A stretch of DNA of 64,000 nucleotides from Metaphire vulgaris (Eukaryota; Annelida; Clitellata; Crassiclitellata; Megascolecidae): positions 1 to 64,000 of the forward strand of contig JACLAT010000148.1 of the NCBI GenBank assembly GCA_018105865.1. Reading direction: 5' to 3'. Numbering within the stretch: the first letter of the stretch is position 1; every line of letters starts with the position of its first letter. The notes beneath the pieces were generated by a model. The model saw nothing but the letters and a program-made list of their open reading frames with translations, made no database searches and was not told the DNA's origin. Made by a program: the position numbers and the translations under genes. This document shows positions 42,201 through 47,601 of the stretch, in pieces.

Positions 42201-44948
42201 TTTTACGTGAGGAGCTGTCTTTGCCGGAGGATTCTGGCGATGCCTCAGAAGATGCTATGCCTCGTATTGACTATCGGGAAAGTGCCGAGCTGATGCTGAT
42301 ATATCTGGGAAAAGAACAACTTCGTGGTGTGCACTGGCTAAAGTATGGAGCATTTCATCATGTCCGGTGGATGGCAACCATCCTATACAGTGTTAAGATG
42401 CATGCATTCGGCAAACAGCTGAATTACAACCAAGATAAAATGGACAAGTTGCGTCGCGTTTGCCTGTTTGATGCACTTTTCCATGACATAGAAAAGTGCA
42501 TCAAACGAAGCTATCACATTGTGATAGCTTCGTTGTCAGCACGTTCAGCTGCAGATGCATCAGTAAATGATTTTCAGTTCTTGAAGGATCTTATGTGGTA
42601 TAAAAGATATGATCCAGAAGTGGCACAGGCTGCTAAGACAGCGCTTAACAGGCATTTGTGGTACTTCACTGAAGAGATTGCACTGTTTGCGCTTTTCTCA
42701 ACGCTTTTGTCAGATTCCAACAAGAAGCGAGTTATTTGTCAATTCCTGAGACATGAAGAAGACGATTATTCCCAATGTCTTCGAAGTCATCCCAATTTTT
42801 CCACAATTGTCAACCTCTTCACTAACTTTGATTGGCACTAAATATTGGCTGCTTTTCAGGCTTTTACATTTAGACAGCAATTGGATGCACTTGCCGCCGA
42901 CACAATGGGTGACTGATGCAGTGCATAATGAAGCTGCCATGTTTGTTCACAAATTGCAAGGTCGTTAATGATATGGCTGAGAGGGCAGTCAAGCTGATCA
43001 GAAACTTTGCTGGAACAATAATTGCAAAGAGCAAACAAAACAATACTTGTTGCAGACTGTAGAAAATCACAGACGTGAAACATCAAATTTCAAGAAGAGC
43101 ACTTTGCGTGATGCTCTGAACTGAAGTTACCGGTAGCTTACTATGGTGCTGTCTGTTGTTCATAGTGGATGTAAGGAATTTTATTCTACAAACTGTAGAC
43201 ACTCATTATCTATTTTAGACCTGTTATATAATATTCACAATTGGTTACAATTATGATTCGGATAATGGTAAAATTTTTACATTTTCCAACTTTTAATTTG
43301 CCTGGTGGCAAGGCTTAACCACAGTATAAACACAAAATATTTTGTTATTCTGTTTGATAGTCTTCAAAATAATGGGAAAAACGCCGGGGAGCGAAACTTT
43401 TTTGACTTTTATTTTTTTGGAGCACCCTAACCATCAACAACTATGGCAAAGACACTAGAAGCATTCAAACAAGAACTTAAAACTGCTCTCTTTGTTTGTA
43501 GTTATCCAGAACAATGATCGTTGTAGTATATACTGTTTTGTTTCTTTTGTTTTTGTTTTATTTTTTTAGTTGTAAGGTGTCCTAGTAGTACTTGCACGAT
43601 ATGCCACCATAATCAGTTCATGATGATGATTATTATTATTATTAATCTTAGTTCTGTTTCCATCATCTGCAATATTTCTGTATTGATTCTTTTATCCATC
43701 CATGGAACTGTCAGCATTCTTCTGTAGAACCACATTTCTCTGGCTTCCAAACTCTTTCATTATTTTGGAGATGGTCCATGACTCCATGTCTCTGTTCCAT
43801 ATATTAGCACTGACCAAACATAATGCTGGTGTCATTGATCAATAAAGAAATAAAAAAAGATGCTGCAAAGACTCCAGTGATGGGTAAAGCTGAGTGCCTG
43901 ATAAGACCACTGCCAAATTCCTATTGAACAAAAGTATTATCACAGGTGCCCACTGGAACATATAGAGTGCTGTGTTCATCAGAGATGAAACAAAGCTCAT
44001 TTCCTATGAGGCACAATGCAGATGAAACACATATTGCTTGTGCTAGTTTTGGACTAATAATTTGGAATCCTGGCTAAAAGTCATGGACGTCATTTGGAGG
44101 GGCAGAGGAGCCATTGCCCCTTGATTTTTAGAGGAAAATTTTTTCCACCAAAGTTTGTGTTATGTTATTTAGTTTTTAAATTTAAATTTGTAAATTGGCC
44201 GGCTAAATAATAGATAAAAGGACCGAAAAGCAAAAAAGTCATCAACCATTTTCGCAAACTTATCAGATCGAAAGTGTCTTGGCCCCCTGAAAAACAGTGA
44301 AATGACGTCTCTGCTAACAGCACCAATAGTTATCATCAAGATTTCAAAATACAAATGCTATGCAAATTTTTCAAATTTCTAATGAAATGGGAAAAACTGC
44401 ACAGCATTAAAGATGGACAGTGGGCAGAGAACACTTTTTCAGTAAATGCCAAGCCTGTCTCAGAAGCAGTTCTGCATACAAAAAACAAATGGCGCTATAA
44501 AATTAAACCATTACGCTCATATCATTTTAATTTCAATAACGACGCAATACAAGATACTATAAATGTGCTCCTGATTATAAGCAGATAAATAACAAAGAAA
44601 CAAATAACAAACAGTATTCAAAAACGGAAGATTTTAAACAATCTAAATTTTTATACAGAAACATCACAGCAAACTGGTACTTCAAATCCTAAATGCAACA
44701 ACATTCAATTAGCAATCAATTTATATAACGCCACCGGTTGTCCAGGATACCACCGGAGAACCAAACAAATTTGCCACAAATTTAACGGCCCATTTTCGAG
44801 CCGATGTCCAAAGTTTTCGACCCCTAAACCCTTCGAAGGGGTGGGGTAATTTTGCCCCTCAACATAATTCCAGTCCCTTTTCTGAATGACTACGTACCTT
44901 CGTCATTCCCACACCGATGACGAAGACTCTTCGTCGATTTGCGCTCAT
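19077..44948 (-). CDS. SCP2: SCPx: peroxisomal 3-ketoacyl-CoA thiolase / sterol carrier protein 2 fusion, complete
   Basis: 18 coding exons on the minus strand, 1,608 nt, 535 aa (human SCPx is 547). The N-terminal thiolase cleaves 3-keto branched-chain and bile-acid-type acyl-CoAs; the C-terminal SCP2 domain binds lipids. Order from 44948 down: [41 protein letters not shown] with the catalytic Cys at about residue 87; [11 protein letters not shown]; alternative exon 7A or 7B (about residues 126-167); thiolase His in ELHDCFS (about 298); GHPLGATG His (about 348); [16 protein letters not shown]2 domain from about 406; C-terminal tripeptide SKL (PTS1). All splice phases agree and no frame break exists. 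Start chosen at the ATG before [13 protein letters not shown]. Confidence 0.96.
19321..19691. mobile_element. hAT-type MITE, CAGGTCCTCCGAGAG family
   Basis: Ends CAGGTCCTCCGAGAG and CTCTCGGAGGGCCTG. Perfect 8-bp duplication CTAATAGG (19313-19320, 19692-19699). Interior has three tandem copies of GGCCTTTTTTTTTTGCTTGT, the shared core motif in reverse. Sits just upstream of SCPx exon 18. Confidence 0.9.
19932..21335. mobile_element. dispersed repeat, copy 1 (split by a hAT insertion)
   Basis: Sequence 19932-20302 plus 21194-21335 is the reverse complement of 46216-46668: shared words include GATCGCCACCTAGCCAAGCT, ACGAACAATTGTTACCAATA, TCCACCAACGCATCGCG and AACCAATCAGAACGCTTGAA. Ends in AACAGACAGAGAGACATACA and AATATTATAGATA. 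The style suggests a Helitron-type non-autonomous element, but I see no diagnostic termini. Confidence 0.6.
20303..21193 (+). mobile_element. hAT element with BED zinc finger and (TGTAAT)n subterminal arrays
   Basis: Terminal inverted repeats CAGACATGGGTCAATTAC / GTAATTGACCCATGTCTG, perfect 8-bp duplication ACCAATAG (20295-20302, 21194-21201). Inside each end are arrays of AATTGTAATTG words (20313-20480 and 21035-21180). At 20750-20923 an open frame [20 protein letters not shown] ... [25 protein letters not shown], ending at a donor CAG|GTTTGT, is a BED-type zinc finger as in hAT transposases. Confidence 0.9.
21581..21657 (-). CDS. SCP2: SCPx exon 17, SCP2 domain
   Basis: 77 nt, acceptor AATTTCAG, donor CAG|GTCAGT. 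Encodes [25 protein letters not shown], the conserved SCP2 MTGxLNPQ segment. Confidence 0.94.
22171..22297 (-). CDS. SCP2: SCPx exon 16, SCP2 domain
   Basis: 127 nt, acceptor TTTGTGCAG, donor GCAG|GTAATT. Encodes [42 protein letters not shown]. Core strands of the SCP2 lipid-binding fold. Confidence 0.94.
22497..22640. repeat. (CAT)n microsatellite
   Basis: Long (CAT/ATC)n with GATCATGATCATGATC interruptions, in an SCPx intron. Produces poly-His, poly-Ile and poly-Asp frames. Confidence 0.95.
22718..23777 (-). other. SCPx intron 15
   Basis: Apart from the (CAT)n tract and the small MITE at 23578-23656 nothing is recognised. Confidence 0.55.
23578..23656. mobile_element. MITE, GGGCTCATCC / GGATGGACCC family, deleted copy 3
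   Basis: GGGCTCATCCATATAGTACG ... GTACATACTACAAGGATGGA: both ends of the family at 133 and 2546 with most of the interior missing. Lies in an SCPx intron, opposite orientation to copies 1 and 2. Confidence 0.6.
23779..23901 (-). CDS. SCP2: SCPx exon 15 / alternative first exon of SCP2-only form
   Basis: As an internal exon (23779-23869, acceptor GATCGTAG, donor AGG|GTGAGT) it encodes [30 protein letters not shown], linking thiolase to the SCP2 domain. Reading upstream in the same frame, with no stop, gives an ATG at 23899-23901 and [11 protein letters not shown] before SVQ. That would yield a 140-aa pre-SCP2 (vertebrate pre-SCP2 is 143 aa and is made from an internal promoter in the same gene). 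The alternative start is inference. Confidence 0.85.
23902..25022 (-). other. SCP2: SCPx intron 14 and candidate internal promoter region
   Basis: AT-rich, no transposon recognised. The part just above 23,901 would hold the promoter of an SCP2-only transcript. No obvious TATA or initiator element, so this rests on the in-frame ATG and on the vertebrate precedent. Confidence 0.3.
25023..25179 (-). CDS. SCP2: SCPx exon 14, end of thiolase domain
   Basis: 157 nt, acceptor TTCCTTAG, donor TCCAG|GTACCT. Encodes [52 protein letters not shown] decayed second copy of this exon lies at about 25547-25650, with a MITE between the two. Confidence 0.94.
25253..25538. mobile_element. hAT-type MITE, CAGGGCCGTCTT family
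   Basis: Ends CAGGGCCGTCTT and AAGACGGGCCTG. Perfect 8-bp duplication AACAAGAG (25245-25252, 25539-25546). Contains four tandem GTTGACAAGCAAAAAAGGTC-type units. It lies between SCPx exon 14 and its dead copy. Confidence 0.92.
25547..25650 (-). pseudogene. dead tandem copy of SCPx exon 14
   Basis: Reads CWQL, stop, [20 protein letters not shown], closely matching exon 14 ([25 protein letters not shown]) with a TAA in place of the Arg codon and a degraded start and end. It lies between exons 13 and 14 on the same strand, with a 286-bp MITE inserted at its edge. It must have arisen by local duplication of part of exon 14 and cannot be used without truncating the protein. Confidence 0.85.
25782..25889 (-). 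CDS. SCP2: SCPx exon 13, GHPLGATG
   Basis: 108 nt, acceptor GTTATTAG, donor ACTG|GTACGT. Encodes [35 protein letters not shown]. The GHPLG His is a conserved thiolase active-site residue. Confidence 0.94.
26210..26305 (-). CDS. SCP2: SCPx exon 12, catalytic His region
   Basis: 96 nt, acceptor TTATTGAAG, donor CCCAG|GTCATG. Encodes [31 protein letters not shown]. The His of ELHDCFS takes part in thiolase catalysis by homology. Confidence 0.94.
27092..27143 (-). CDS. SCP2: SCPx exon 11
   Basis: 52 nt, acceptor AATCTAG, donor GCAG|GTCAGT. Encodes [17 protein letters not shown]. Confidence 0.92.
27787..27937 (-). CDS. SCP2: SCPx exon 10
   Basis: 151 nt, acceptor TTTTTTCAG, donor GTT|GTAAGT. 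Encodes [50 protein letters not shown]. The CPTSDGAA motif is conserved in the SCPx thiolase subfamily. Confidence 0.94.
28302..28388 (-). CDS. SCP2: SCPx exon 9
   Basis: 87 nt, acceptor GGTTTTAG, donor TGTTG|GTAAGT. Encodes [28 protein letters not shown]. Leads into CPTSDGAA. Confidence 0.92.
29240..29303 (-). CDS. SCP2: SCPx exon 8
   Basis: 64 nt, acceptor GCTTCAG, donor AACCC|GTAAGC. Encodes [20 protein letters not shown]. The [18 protein letters not shown] run is typical of SCPx. Confidence 0.93.
29875..30001 (-). CDS. SCP2: SCPx exon 7B (candidate mutually exclusive exon)
   Basis: 127 nt, acceptor GTCTGCGCAG, donor CATG|GTAGGT. Encodes [42 protein letters not shown]. Either 7A or 7B joins exon 6 (phase 0) and exon 8 in frame. 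The segment belongs to the loop region of the thiolase fold, so a swap could alter acyl-chain or partner recognition; that consequence is inference. Confidence 0.88.
30039..30165 (-). CDS. SCP2: SCPx exon 7A (candidate mutually exclusive exon)
   Basis: 127 nt, acceptor TTTTTCTAG, donor TACG|GTACGT. Encodes [42 protein letters not shown]. Corresponds to human SDRTIPTDKHVDLL...APQMFGYAGKEHMEKYG. Exon 7B, 37 nt downstream, is a second intact version with identical length and phases. About 23 of 42 residues are shared. Using both would shift the frame (254 nt is not a multiple of three). Confidence 0.88.
30598..30917. mobile_element. hAT element, C(A/G)(C/G)GGTGGCCAAAC ends
   Basis: Ends CGCGGGTGGCCAAACC and CAGTTTGGCCACCGCTG. 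Perfect 8-bp duplication AATTAGAC (30590-30597, 30918-30925). Interior carries GCGAGCCGC and GGCTCGC words typical of Charlie-like non-autonomous hATs. Related to 36666-37596. Confidence 0.9.
31108..31172 (-). CDS. SCP2: SCPx exon 6
   Basis: 65 nt, acceptor TTTTTAAG, donor AAG|GTCAGC. Encodes [21 protein letters not shown]. It ends in phase 0 immediately before the pair of alternative exons. Confidence 0.92.
31664..31727 (-). CDS. SCP2: SCPx exon 5, thiolase active-site cysteine
   Basis: 64 nt, acceptor CTATAG, donor GGCG|GTGAAT. Encodes [21 protein letters not shown]. The Cys of NNACATGS is the acyl-accepting nucleophile of the thiolase. Confidence 0.95.
31728..32952 (-). other. SCPx intron 4
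   Basis: Very AT-rich. Contains one fragment of the TATAGCGCCTCTT repeat (31925-31975) and a short near-repeat GATATTGATATTTTGTTACA (twice, about 32536 and 32577). Nothing else seen. Confidence 0.5.
32953..33017 (-). CDS. SCP2: SCPx exon 4
   Basis: 65 nt, acceptor ACGCAG, donor AAT|GTAAGT. Encodes [21 protein letters not shown]. It precedes the active-site exon. Confidence 0.93.
33240..33565. repeat. (GACCAA)n-rich hexamer repeat, possibly a hAT terminus
   Basis: Begins CCAGGGATGGGACCAAGACA and contains many AAGACC/CAAGAC words (for example 33451-33472), with an inverted block CTGTCTTGGTCTTGGCG at 33399-33415. Organisation resembles the hexamer-rich hAT ends at 20303 and 46813. No target duplication found. 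Confidence 0.5.
33706..33777 (-). CDS. SCP2: SCPx exon 3
   Basis: 72 nt, acceptor GTTTTAG, donor TATG|GTATGA. Encodes [23 protein letters not shown]. Thiolase N-terminal domain. Confidence 0.92.
33847..34131 (+). mobile_element. tRNA-derived SINE
   Basis: Head GGGTGCGCAGGTGGAGCAGT, GGTTAGCGCACTGGTCTGCC and GGTCCGTGGTTCAACTCCCG gives pol III A box (TGGAGCAGTGGTTAGCGC) and B box (GGTTCAACTCC). Tail AAGGCGCTAACCCTTCGGTT. Perfect 15-bp target duplication TACCAATACCTAATG at 33832-33846 and 34132-34146. A tail-only copy is at about 59622-59700. Confidence 0.92.
34270..34690 (+). mobile_element. LINE C-terminal fragment
   Basis: Open frame with [67 protein letters not shown]. The WFGHVERM...GRPRKTW block is the usual C-terminus of a group of invertebrate LINE polyproteins. 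Lies in an SCPx intron in antisense. Confidence 0.8.
34794..34851 (-). CDS. SCP2: SCPx exon 2
   Basis: 58 nt, acceptor TTTTTTTAAG, donor GCTG|GTTAGT. Encodes [20 protein letters not shown]. Joins exon 1 in phase 0 to give [10 protein letters not shown], as in vertebrate SCPx. Confidence 0.92.
35584..35899. mobile_element. hAT-type MITE, CAGTGTTTATTCTAG family
   Basis: Ends CAGTGTTTATTCTAGCCACC and CTAGAATAAACACTG. Perfect 8-bp duplication GTCCTAAT (35576-35583, 35900-35907). Contains GTGACAAGCAAAAAAGTCAT. Inserted into the DDE domain of the surrounding transposase remnant: removing it rejoins the reading frame region. Confidence 0.93.
36666..37596. mobile_element. hAT element, CAACGGTGGCCAAACC ends, with nested LINE
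   Basis: Ends CAACGGTGGCCAAACC and GGTCTGGCCACCCCTG. Perfect 8-bp duplication AGCTATAC (36658-36665, 37597-37604). Contains CGCGAGCCGCATGCGGCTC and GGGTCGCGACCC words. Interrupted by the RTE-like LINE at 36897-37383 and itself inside the THAP/DDE element. Confidence 0.9.
36897..37383 (+). mobile_element. RTE-like LINE 3' end, C-terminal reverse transcriptase region
   Basis: Open for 164 codons: [80 protein letters not shown], ending ADVAIHGT, stop. 3' tail is GAAGAAGAAAGAAGAA. 11-bp target duplication GATTGGTTGGT at 36886-36896 and 37384-37394. Clade call is by recollection of similar proteins. Confidence 0.85.
38155..38461. mobile_element. hAT-type MITE, CAGTGTTTATTCTAG family, inverted copy
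   Basis: Ends CAGTGTTTATTCTAGACC and GGTGGCTAGAATAAACACTG; flanks TTTAAGAA on both sides (38147-38154 and 38463-38470). Contains CTTTCTTTTTTGCTTGTCAA. Confidence 0.85.
38495..39155. mobile_element. piggyBac-like non-autonomous element
   Basis: Flanked by TTAA on both sides (38491-38494, 39156-39159) with CCCGTTGCTAGAG / CTCTTTTAACGGG ends, the TTAA target and CCC...GGG termini expected for piggyBac. Near the right end are three imperfect tandem units of ACGTATATCTACGGCGAACT. No coding capacity seen. Confidence 0.65.
39395..39460. repeat. 12-bp tandem repeat
   Basis: Four to five units of AAATAGGCAAGC with variants. Confidence 0.75.
39650..39840 (-). mobile_element. RTE-like LINE 3' fragment, third copy
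   Basis: Minus strand gives [47 protein letters not shown], the same C-terminal region as 36897-37383, more diverged. Confidence 0.7.
40468..40826. mobile_element. hAT-type MITE, CAGAGGCGTCATTTG family
   Basis: Ends CAGAGGCGTCATTTG and AAATGATGCCACTG. Perfect 8-bp duplication GTGTCTTC (40460-40467, 40827-40834). A second left-end CAGGGGCGTCATTTGCG at 40566 suggests one copy inside another. Contains GGGGGCAAAAAAGGTCAGCA and AAAAAAGGTCGTCAAC. Confidence 0.9.
41380..42841 (+). pseudogene. decayed gene of an expanded invertebrate transposon-like family
   Basis: Longest intact stretch 42221-42841 (206 codons): [49 protein letters not shown]-type segment, [40 protein letters not shown]. Upstream in shifted frames: [102 protein letters not shown] know the pattern (WDGK, GAC..LE, CRHH, ARWM, HLWYLSEE) as a multicopy uncharacterised family of cnidarians, insects and molluscs. 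The GAC...C-x-x-H block resembles the RNase H core of hAT transposases; that link is inference. Confidence 0.75.
41456..41659 (+). mobile_element. RTE-like LINE 3' fragment, second copy
   Basis: Encodes [34 protein letters not shown], then after a frameshift VANVAIHGT, as in the copy at 36897. Flanked by ACACTGTCAAA (41445-41455) and ACACTATCAAA (41660-41670), so it inserted into the transposon gene around it. Confidence 0.85.
43650..43815 (-). mobile_element. RTE-like LINE fragment, fourth copy
   Basis: Minus strand contains LIYGTETWS and, in other frames, segments matching [11 protein letters not shown] and [13 protein letters not shown]. Strongly decayed. Confidence 0.55.
44082..44313. 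mobile_element. hAT-type MITE, GACGTCATTT family
   Basis: Ends CATGGACGTCATTTGG and AGTGAAATGACGTCTCTG. Degenerate 8-bp flanks CTAAAAGT / CTAACAGC (6 of 8). Contains GAAAAGCAAAAAAGTCATCA. Older copy of the family at 5464 and 40468. Confidence 0.75.
44898..44948 (-). CDS. SCP2: SCPx exon 1 (start codon)
   Basis: 17 codons, [17 protein letters not shown], phase 0 donor AAG|GTACGT. The VGxGMTKF motif opens every SCPx thiolase domain. About 10 kb of transposon-filled intron separates it from exon 2. Confidence 0.92.
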
Positions 44949-45254
44949 TTTTGCGAATATCTTACAAAAATAGAAGAATGTAGAAAATAAAAGAAACGAT
45001 TGAAGTCAACGATCGACGAACTCGGCTTTTAAAGGACGGCGACACAGTCTTAGTTTCTGATCCAATCGCCAGGAGAAGGAGGCGGGCAAAGTTCAAAGTT
45101 CACGGGTTCAACATTGAGATCTCGGTTCTCAAAAGGAGTTTCTGCGCAATTGAATATTATTGGATGCAGTAATTATCAGACGTATTCCCATTTCTTCAGG
45201 TGCCGTTTATCTAGGTTAATGGCGACTTTCACTTTCTCATACTCGGACAGTTCT

Positions 45255-45320
45255 TGGCAGGCCTACTGTTGATTTTTCCGTGGCCGCCAACAAACTCTGG
45301 AACTCACTGCCTCGCCATTA
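45255..45320 (+). mobile_element. L2/CR1-like LINE C-terminal fragment
   Basis: Encodes GRPTVDFSVAANKLWNSLPR, H, the typical (F)SVAAxxLWNSLP end of these LINEs, then is cut off. Close upstream of SCPx exon 1 (opposite strand). Confidence 0.7.
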
Positions 45321-45687
45321 GGGCTGTAATCGTAGGAAATTTTTCTGTCGCGATATCGTGGCTATTTCTACGACGATAACGCGATATCGTCGTAGGAAAG
45401 ATCGTGTGCAATATTGTATTATATATAGCGCCATCATTATAGTAGGCCTACATACGCAAATAAGTCTTATTTTCACCCCCCCCCTAGCCTTAGTCAAAAA
45501 GCATTTGTAATAATAATTTATAATCATAATAATAACTACTGTATTTATATAGCGCAATATACTTTTAACGATTTTATAGCGCCGCACTTTAGAGTTTAGA
45601 ATGTTCATTATTAAGGCAAGGAATCGAATCGGCTGTCTCTTACAGTCTTACTATGAACAAACAGAAATCATAACGTTCACCACCCAG

Positions 45688-45866
45688 CAGAGATGTAGCA
45701 AGTACACAATACTTCAAGTACAAGTACAAGTACTTGGCCTCCGAATACAAGTACAAGTACATGCATTCTAAAAACTTCGAGTACGAGTACAAGTACAAGT
45801 ACCTGGCCTCCAAGTACAAGTACAAGTACAAGTACCAAAGCCTCAAGTACAAGTACAAGTACCGGT
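45688..45866. mobile_element. (AAGTAC)n hAT terminus, copy 1
   Basis: Starts CAGAGATGTAGCAAGTACAC then AAGTAC hexamers with GGCCTCC spacers. The first 20 bp are the reverse complement of the right end of 46813-47016. No opposite terminus found. Its left flank CCACCCAG is the reverse complement of the left flank of copy 2. Confidence 0.75.
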
Positions 45867-46215
45867 GCTCATAGCCAAGTGCAAACAGCAAGTAGGCCTA
45901 CACTTTATTAATGGGTAGCTGTCTGTCACAGTTATTCAATAAAATGGACACAATAAATTATTAGCTACGAGGCTTACCGTAGTCATAATGTCAATTCATT
46001 AGTTCATTACAGTGGTGAACAACCTAAATACCATCACAGTTGCCTAGGCGTTGAACGGCTTGATTGGCTACCCCGGAATGCTTCATAAATTATTAGTAAT
46101 AATTTTTACCATCCTGTCAGTGTTCTTCCTTTCCAAATGTTTCACAAAGTTAGACGTCGTACCGCATTTGTCTGTTAATACTGTCACTTTATTTGTACAC
46201 AATTTACATCTATCA

Positions 46216-46668
46216 TATTAAAATCGTTATCTGTATGTCTCTCTGTCTGTTACCTTCAAGCGTTCTGATTGGTTGACTATTGGTAGACGGTTTAGACCGT
46301 TTAGTCCTTACGTCGCGATGCGTTGGTGGACGATGTTCGAAGACGACGTTGCTATTGGTAACAATTGTTCGTAGAATCGTAGTTTAACACGGTTTAGTCG
46401 AGTCATTGCAGCGTCAGAGGGCTGGGCGTGTGACGACTTTGCTATTGGTAACAATTGTTCGCAGCCTGAGGTAGTTGCGCAATTTTAACGTACATTTTAA
46501 CGTACACAAAAAATACGTGTACAGCGTCACAAATGGCCACAGTTGCGTGATTTTAACGTACATAGGCCTAATTATTACGTGGCGCAGAGCTTGGCTAGGT
46601 GGCGATCATTGAAATGTTGTTCAGCATGAATTCAATGATTGGGTATTAGATATAGGTATTGGATTAGT
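46216..46668. mobile_element. dispersed repeat, copy 2 (inverted relative to 19932-21335)
   Basis: Near-identical in reverse to the uninterrupted parts of 19932-21335: CGCGATGCGTTGGTGGACGA, TGGTAACAATTGTTCG (twice), AGCTTGGCTAGGTGGCGATC. It lacks the BED-type hAT insertion, which shows that the insertion is younger than the repeat. Confidence 0.65.
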
Positions 46669-46716
46669 ATATGGTCTTGTCCGTTGGTCAGGCAGATCAT
46701 TGAAATTAAATACAGC

Positions 46717-47131
46717 CTTAACAGCAAGTGCTTGGCCCCCCCATGATTAGAAGTTGCCACCCCAACGGGCCACGGCCCCCAACTGCCAAATCCTGGAGCC
46801 GCCACTGGGTGGCAGAGATGTAGTACTTGGTACTTGTACTTGTACTCGAGTACAAATTTTCAGTACTTGTACTTGTACTTGTACTTGGAGGCCAGGTACT
46901 TGTACTTGTACTTGTACTCGGAGTTTTTGGAATGCATGTACTTGTACTTGTACTTGTACTTGTACTTAGAGGCCAGGTACTTGTACTTGAAGCATTGTGT
47001 ACTTGCTACATCTCTGTCATTAAGCACTAAGCAGGCAGCAAACTAGCAGCTCCAGGATTTGGCAGTTGGGGGCCGTGGCCCGTTGGGGTGGCAACTTCTA
47101 ATCATGGGGGGGCCAAGCACTTGCTGTTAAG
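46717..47131. repeat. foldback: 83-bp perfect inverted repeat around the hexamer element
   Basis: 46717-46799 and 47049-47131 are exact reverse complements over 83 bp (both contain CCACCCCAACGGGCCACGGC or its complement). They are fragments of a hAT-type MITE whose end CAGTGGCGGCTCCAGGATTT is seen, reversed, at 46785-46806. The loop is 249 bp and holds the (GTACTT)n element. Confidence 0.9.
46813..47016. mobile_element. (GTACTT)n hAT-type element, copy 2
   Basis: 11-bp terminal inverted repeats CAGAGATGTAG / CTACATCTCTG enclosing GTACTT hexamer arrays broken by GGAGGCCAG and GGAATGCATG. 204 bp. Left flank CTGGGTGG and right flank TCATTAAG do not match. Encodes only low-complexity LVLVLV/TCTCTC frames. 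Confidence 0.75.
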
Positions 47132-47139
47132 TATGTACT

Positions 47140-47542
47140 ATGTAGTATTAAGTATAGGGTCCCAAAGGGGCCACTGGCGGTCGAGGCACTCAATAGGGGG
47201 CACGGCCTCCCGGTGTAGTCGCCACTGTCACCACCCCGAGACTCCGCCACTTCATCAGTCGTGAGCCACTCCGGATTGGGGATGTCGAGGTCGTTCCGAA
47301 ACCTGAAGTTCGCCTTCTGGCTGTGCTTCTGAACGAGCATCTATCTTTCAGCGGCCACCTAGATCTAGTGGTCAGGACTCAGGAATTGCTTCTACCAACT
47401 AAGAAGGATCAAACTAATTCGTAGATATCTGCCAACTTCTGATGTTATCAAGCTAGTCCGAGCACTGGTGATGACTCGGGCCGACTACTGTAATGGAGTG
47501 CATAGGCTGAGCTTTAAGATAGCGCTATATAAGTTGTCACTC

Positions 47543-47601
<59 letters not shown>

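Larger units (their letters stand above)
41018..43429 (+). mobile_element. 2.4-kb hAT-like element carrying an uncharacterised transposon gene
   Basis: Perfect 12-bp terminal inverted repeats TAGGGTGCTCCA / TGGAGCACCCTA and perfect 8-bp duplication ACCATCAA (41010-41017, 43430-43437). Length 2,412 bp including a 204-bp LINE. TAGGG ends with 8-bp duplications are the hAT pattern. It interrupts the L2/CR1-like LINE between NSLPPS and TTMAKT. Carries the decayed gene described at 41380-42841. Confidence 0.88.
39893..43520 (+). mobile_element. L2/CR1-like LINE, 5'-truncated, interrupted by two hAT insertions
   Basis: Encodes [89 protein letters not shown], then after the 40468-40826 insertion [12 protein letters not shown] and [15 protein letters not shown], then after the 41018-43429 insertion [26 protein letters not shown], stop. 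Removing each insertion with one copy of its 8-bp duplication restores the frame at both joints. 3' end has (ATT)n near 43,630. Confidence 0.9.

Noticed and set aside
45640..47046. LYLYLYL, VLVLVL and CTCT repeat ORFs as candidate structural or membrane proteins
   Set aside because: They are frames of the GTACTT/AAGTAC hexamer arrays bounded by transposon ends.
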